A stretch of DNA of 64,000 bases from Streptomyces tsukubensis (GTDB taxonomy: Bacteria > Actinomycetota > Actinomycetes > Streptomycetales > Streptomycetaceae): positions 5,766,001-5,830,000 of the forward strand of contig NZ_CP045178.1 in NCBI RefSeq assembly GCF_009296025.1, in the 5' to 3' direction. The notes beneath the pieces were generated by a model. That model ran no database searches, had not been told where the DNA came from, and saw only the letters and a list, made by a program, of their open reading frames with translations. Each line of letters starts with the position of its first letter. Position 1 is the first letter of the stretch. The position numbers and the translations under genes were made by a program. Below are positions 62,465 to 64,000 of this stretch, one piece after another.

Positions 62465-63822
62465 GTACGCGAGCGACGGCAAGCGCCGCAGGCCGTGAGA
62501 GGGACGCCCCGCCGCTCGTCAGCGGCGCGCTGCCGCTGGTGGGCCACGGGCTGAGCCTGGTCCGCGGCCCCCTGGCGTTCCTGGAGACCCTGCGCGACCA
62601 CGGCGAGCTGGTCAGGATCAAGCTGGGCCCGCGTACGGCCTACGCGGTGTGCGCGCCCGAACTGGTCGGCACCCTCTTGAAGAGCCCGGACTACGCCGTC
62701 GGCGGCCCCCTCTGGGAGACCCTGGAAGTCCTCCTCGGCAAGGGGGTCGCCACGAGCAACGGCGCCGTGCACCGGCGTCAGCGCCGTGCCATCCAGCCGG
62801 CCTTCAGGACCGAGCGGATCCCGGAGTACGCGGTGGTGATGCGGGAGGAGGCGTGCCGCACGGCGGACCGCTGGCAGGAGGGCCGTACGGTCGACGTCGG
62901 GGCGGAGATGTTCCGCACCGGGGTGCGTATCGTCTCGCGCTCGCTGCTGGAGGGCGACTCGATCGGCGAGAAGGCCGACCGGATCAGTGAGTCCCTGCAC
63001 ACCGTCTTCAGCGGCCTCTATCAGCGGATGATCCTTTCCTTCGGGCCGCTGCACCGGTTGCCCACCCCCGCCAACCGGCGGTTCGCGCGTGCCCTCGCCG
63101 ATCTCCACTCCGTCATCACGGAGATCATCAGGGAACGCCGAGAATCGGCCATCGAGTCGGACGACTTGTTGGCCGTATTGCTGGCGACGAAGGACGGAGA
63201 CGGAAAGCCCCTGAGCGAGCAGGAGGTGCACGACAATGTCGTCTCGCTTGTCGTCGCGGCTGCCGAGAATGTCGCGGCCACGCTAGCCTGGACGTTTGAG
63301 CTGCTCACAGAACACCCTGGCCACGAAAGCAGGCTGTTCCAAGAAGTGGAATCGGTTGCGCCGGGTCGCCCTGTGGATTTCGATGACCTCCAGAACCTGC
63401 CCTACACGCGCAATCTGATTATGGAAGCCATGCGCATACGCCCGGCCGCGTGGATATTCACGCGGAGAGCAGTGGCCGATACCGAGTTGGGCGGGTATCG
63501 GATACCGGCCGGTTCGGATATCGTATACAGCGCCTATGCCATGCAGCGCGACCCGCGTTCCTTCGAACAGCCTCATGAGTTCGACCCGGACCGGTGGCTT
63601 CCGGAACGGGCCGCCTCCGTACCGCCGTTCGCGATGATGCCGTTCGGCGTCGGCAACCGTAAGTGCCCGGGGGACCACTACAGCCTGGCCCAGGTCGCGC
63701 TGGTCCTCGCCAACATCGTGCGCGGCTGGCACCTGTCGACCGTCCCCGAGACCGACGGCAACCCGCGCATCGGGATCACGCTCCAGCCGAAGCGGCTGCT
63801 GCTCAGGCCGGAGCGGCGCTGA
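62461..63822 (+). CDS. Cytochrome P450 of the CYP170 type
   Basis: The product has 453 residues, coupled to the synthase by ATGA. The heme loop is FGVGNRKCPGD (Cys402), and the K-helix ExxR is EAMR. The I-helix reads AAAENVAATLAW: Ala266-Ala267-Ala268-Glu269-Asn270, where most P450s have A-G-x-D/E-T, so the oxygen-activating Thr is replaced by Asn270 and the Gly by Ala267. CYP170A1 oxidises epi-isozizaene to albaflavenone in S. coelicolor, and the overlap with the synthase suggests the same pathway here. The substituted I-helix leaves product and rate uncertain. A hairpin terminator follows. Confidence 0.9.
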   Translation: MSTRATASAAGRERDAPPLVSGALPLVGHGLSLVRGPLAFLETLRDHGELVRIKLGPRTAYAVCAPELVGTLLKSPDYAVGGPLWETLEVLLGKGVATSNGAVHRRQRRAIQPAFRTERIPEYAVVMREEACRTADRWQEGRTVDVGAEMFRTGVRIVSRSLLEGDSIGEKADRISESLHTVFSGLYQRMILSFGPLHRLPTPANRRFARALADLHSVITEIIRERRESAIESDDLLAVLLATKDGDGKPLSEQEVHDNVVSLVVAAAENVAATLAWTFELLTEHPGHESRLFQEVESVAPGRPVDFDDLQNLPYTRNLIMEAMRIRPAAWIFTRRAVADTELGGYRIPAGSDIVYSAYAMQRDPRSFEQPHEFDPDRWLPERAASVPPFAMMPFGVGNRKCPGDHYSLAQVALVLANIVRGWHLSTVPETDGNPRIGITLQPKRLLLRPERR

Positions 63823-63823
63823 A

Positions 63824-63869
63824 CCGCAGGCCCGTGCCCTCCGCGGCAGCGGACGGCACGGGCCTGCGG
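63824..63869. terminator. Bidirectional terminator after the P450 gene
   Basis: CCGCAGGCCCGTGCC (63824-63838) pairs with its exact complement at 63855-63869, and the interior forms a further five pairs (TCCGC/GCGGA). It separates convergent genes. Confidence 0.82.
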
Positions 63870-63922
63870 TACGGGTCGGCGGCAGGGGGGAGGGCAGCCC
63901 CCTGCCGGGGCCAGGGAGACTC

Positions 63923-64000
63923 CTAGAACTCGTCGTCGAACGAGACCGAACCCTCGACCGCCACCTGGTAAGCCGAGGGGCGGCGCTCGAAGAAGTTGGT
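63923..64000 (-). CDS. nrdB: Ribonucleotide reductase small subunit, C-terminus only
   Basis: The last 25 codons run off the right edge on the minus strand. The peptide contains TNFFERRPSAYQ and ends VSFDDEF. This is the C-terminal tail of a class Ia R2 subunit, whose last residues dock to the large subunit. Identification rests on the short tail and on the expected position next to the terpene genes in Streptomyces. Confidence 0.75.
   Translation of the reverse strand, partial: TNFFERRPSAYQVAVEGSVSFDDEF

Overview
The window is a high-GC chromosomal segment from an actinobacterium, almost certainly a Streptomyces. The evidence is the codon use with frequent GTG starts, a WhiB7/WblC-type regulator with an AT-hook, a sigma-R/RsrA pair, a CatR-like Fur repressor beside a catalase, and a terpene cyclase-P450 pair that closely resembles epi-isozizaene synthase and CYP170A1. 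From memory, the gene order matches the S. coelicolor core around wblC to sigR to cyc1. In part it also matches mycobacteria (moeZ, ATL, adnAB, nudC, mrx1, uvrD2, whiB7, ABC1 kinase, the PDZ-Lon/UPF0182 cluster, sigH/rshA, aroA/rsgA). No insertion sequence, prophage, integrase or CRISPR array was seen.

Layout. 1-7440: the 3' end of moeZ, two tandem lipoprotein peptidases, and a large kinase-like/flippase-like membrane protein. 7602-16266: an alkyltransferase-like protein and the AdnA/AdnB helicase-nuclease pair; adnA is interrupted by several frame changes in its Walker B region. 16277-26088: an M20 dipeptidase, NudC, a GNAT acetyltransferase, mycoredoxin with a sigma-R promoter, a propeller-amidohydrolase, and UvrD2. 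26089-31175: the whiB7 locus with promoter, long leader, leader ORF and attenuator, followed by a coupled small gene, an ABC1 kinase, an E1-like protein and a small metallopeptidase. 31505-34720: a TerD-AIM24 fusion and two more AIM24 proteins. 34912-44170: Nudix, DUF2342, epimerase, MoaE, PDZ-Lon protease, PPA1309 and UPF0182 genes. 44178-46957: two identical initiator tRNA genes with near-identical terminators flanking a SEL1-repeat gene. 47055-51910: catR, catalase, CBS protein, hisN, TetR and an SMR pump. 52023-57024: rsgA, aroA, an M50 peptidase, a SRAP protein and a hydrolase. 57287-60928: sigR with a perfect sigma-R promoter, rsrA, a small coupled ORF, a TPR protein and peptide deformylase. 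61292-63822: sesquiterpene synthase and P450 as a coupled two-gene unit. 63923-64000: the C-terminus of a ribonucleotide reductase small subunit.

How it fits together. Much of the region concerns genome maintenance (AdnAB, UvrD2, ATL, SRAP, ribonucleotide reductase), thiol and peroxide stress (SigR/RsrA, mycoredoxin, CatR/catalase) and antibiotic-stress response (WhiB7 and neighbours). Two promoters with the exact GGGAAT-N18-GTT sigma-R architecture place sigR and mycoredoxin in one regulon. The whiB7 leader can be drawn as a translation-sensing attenuator with explicit competing stems. The least explained parts are the orphan E1-like protein beside the ABC1 kinase, the TerD/AIM24 trio, the twin initiator tRNAs, and the inverted repeat that overlaps the 5' end of the first tRNA.
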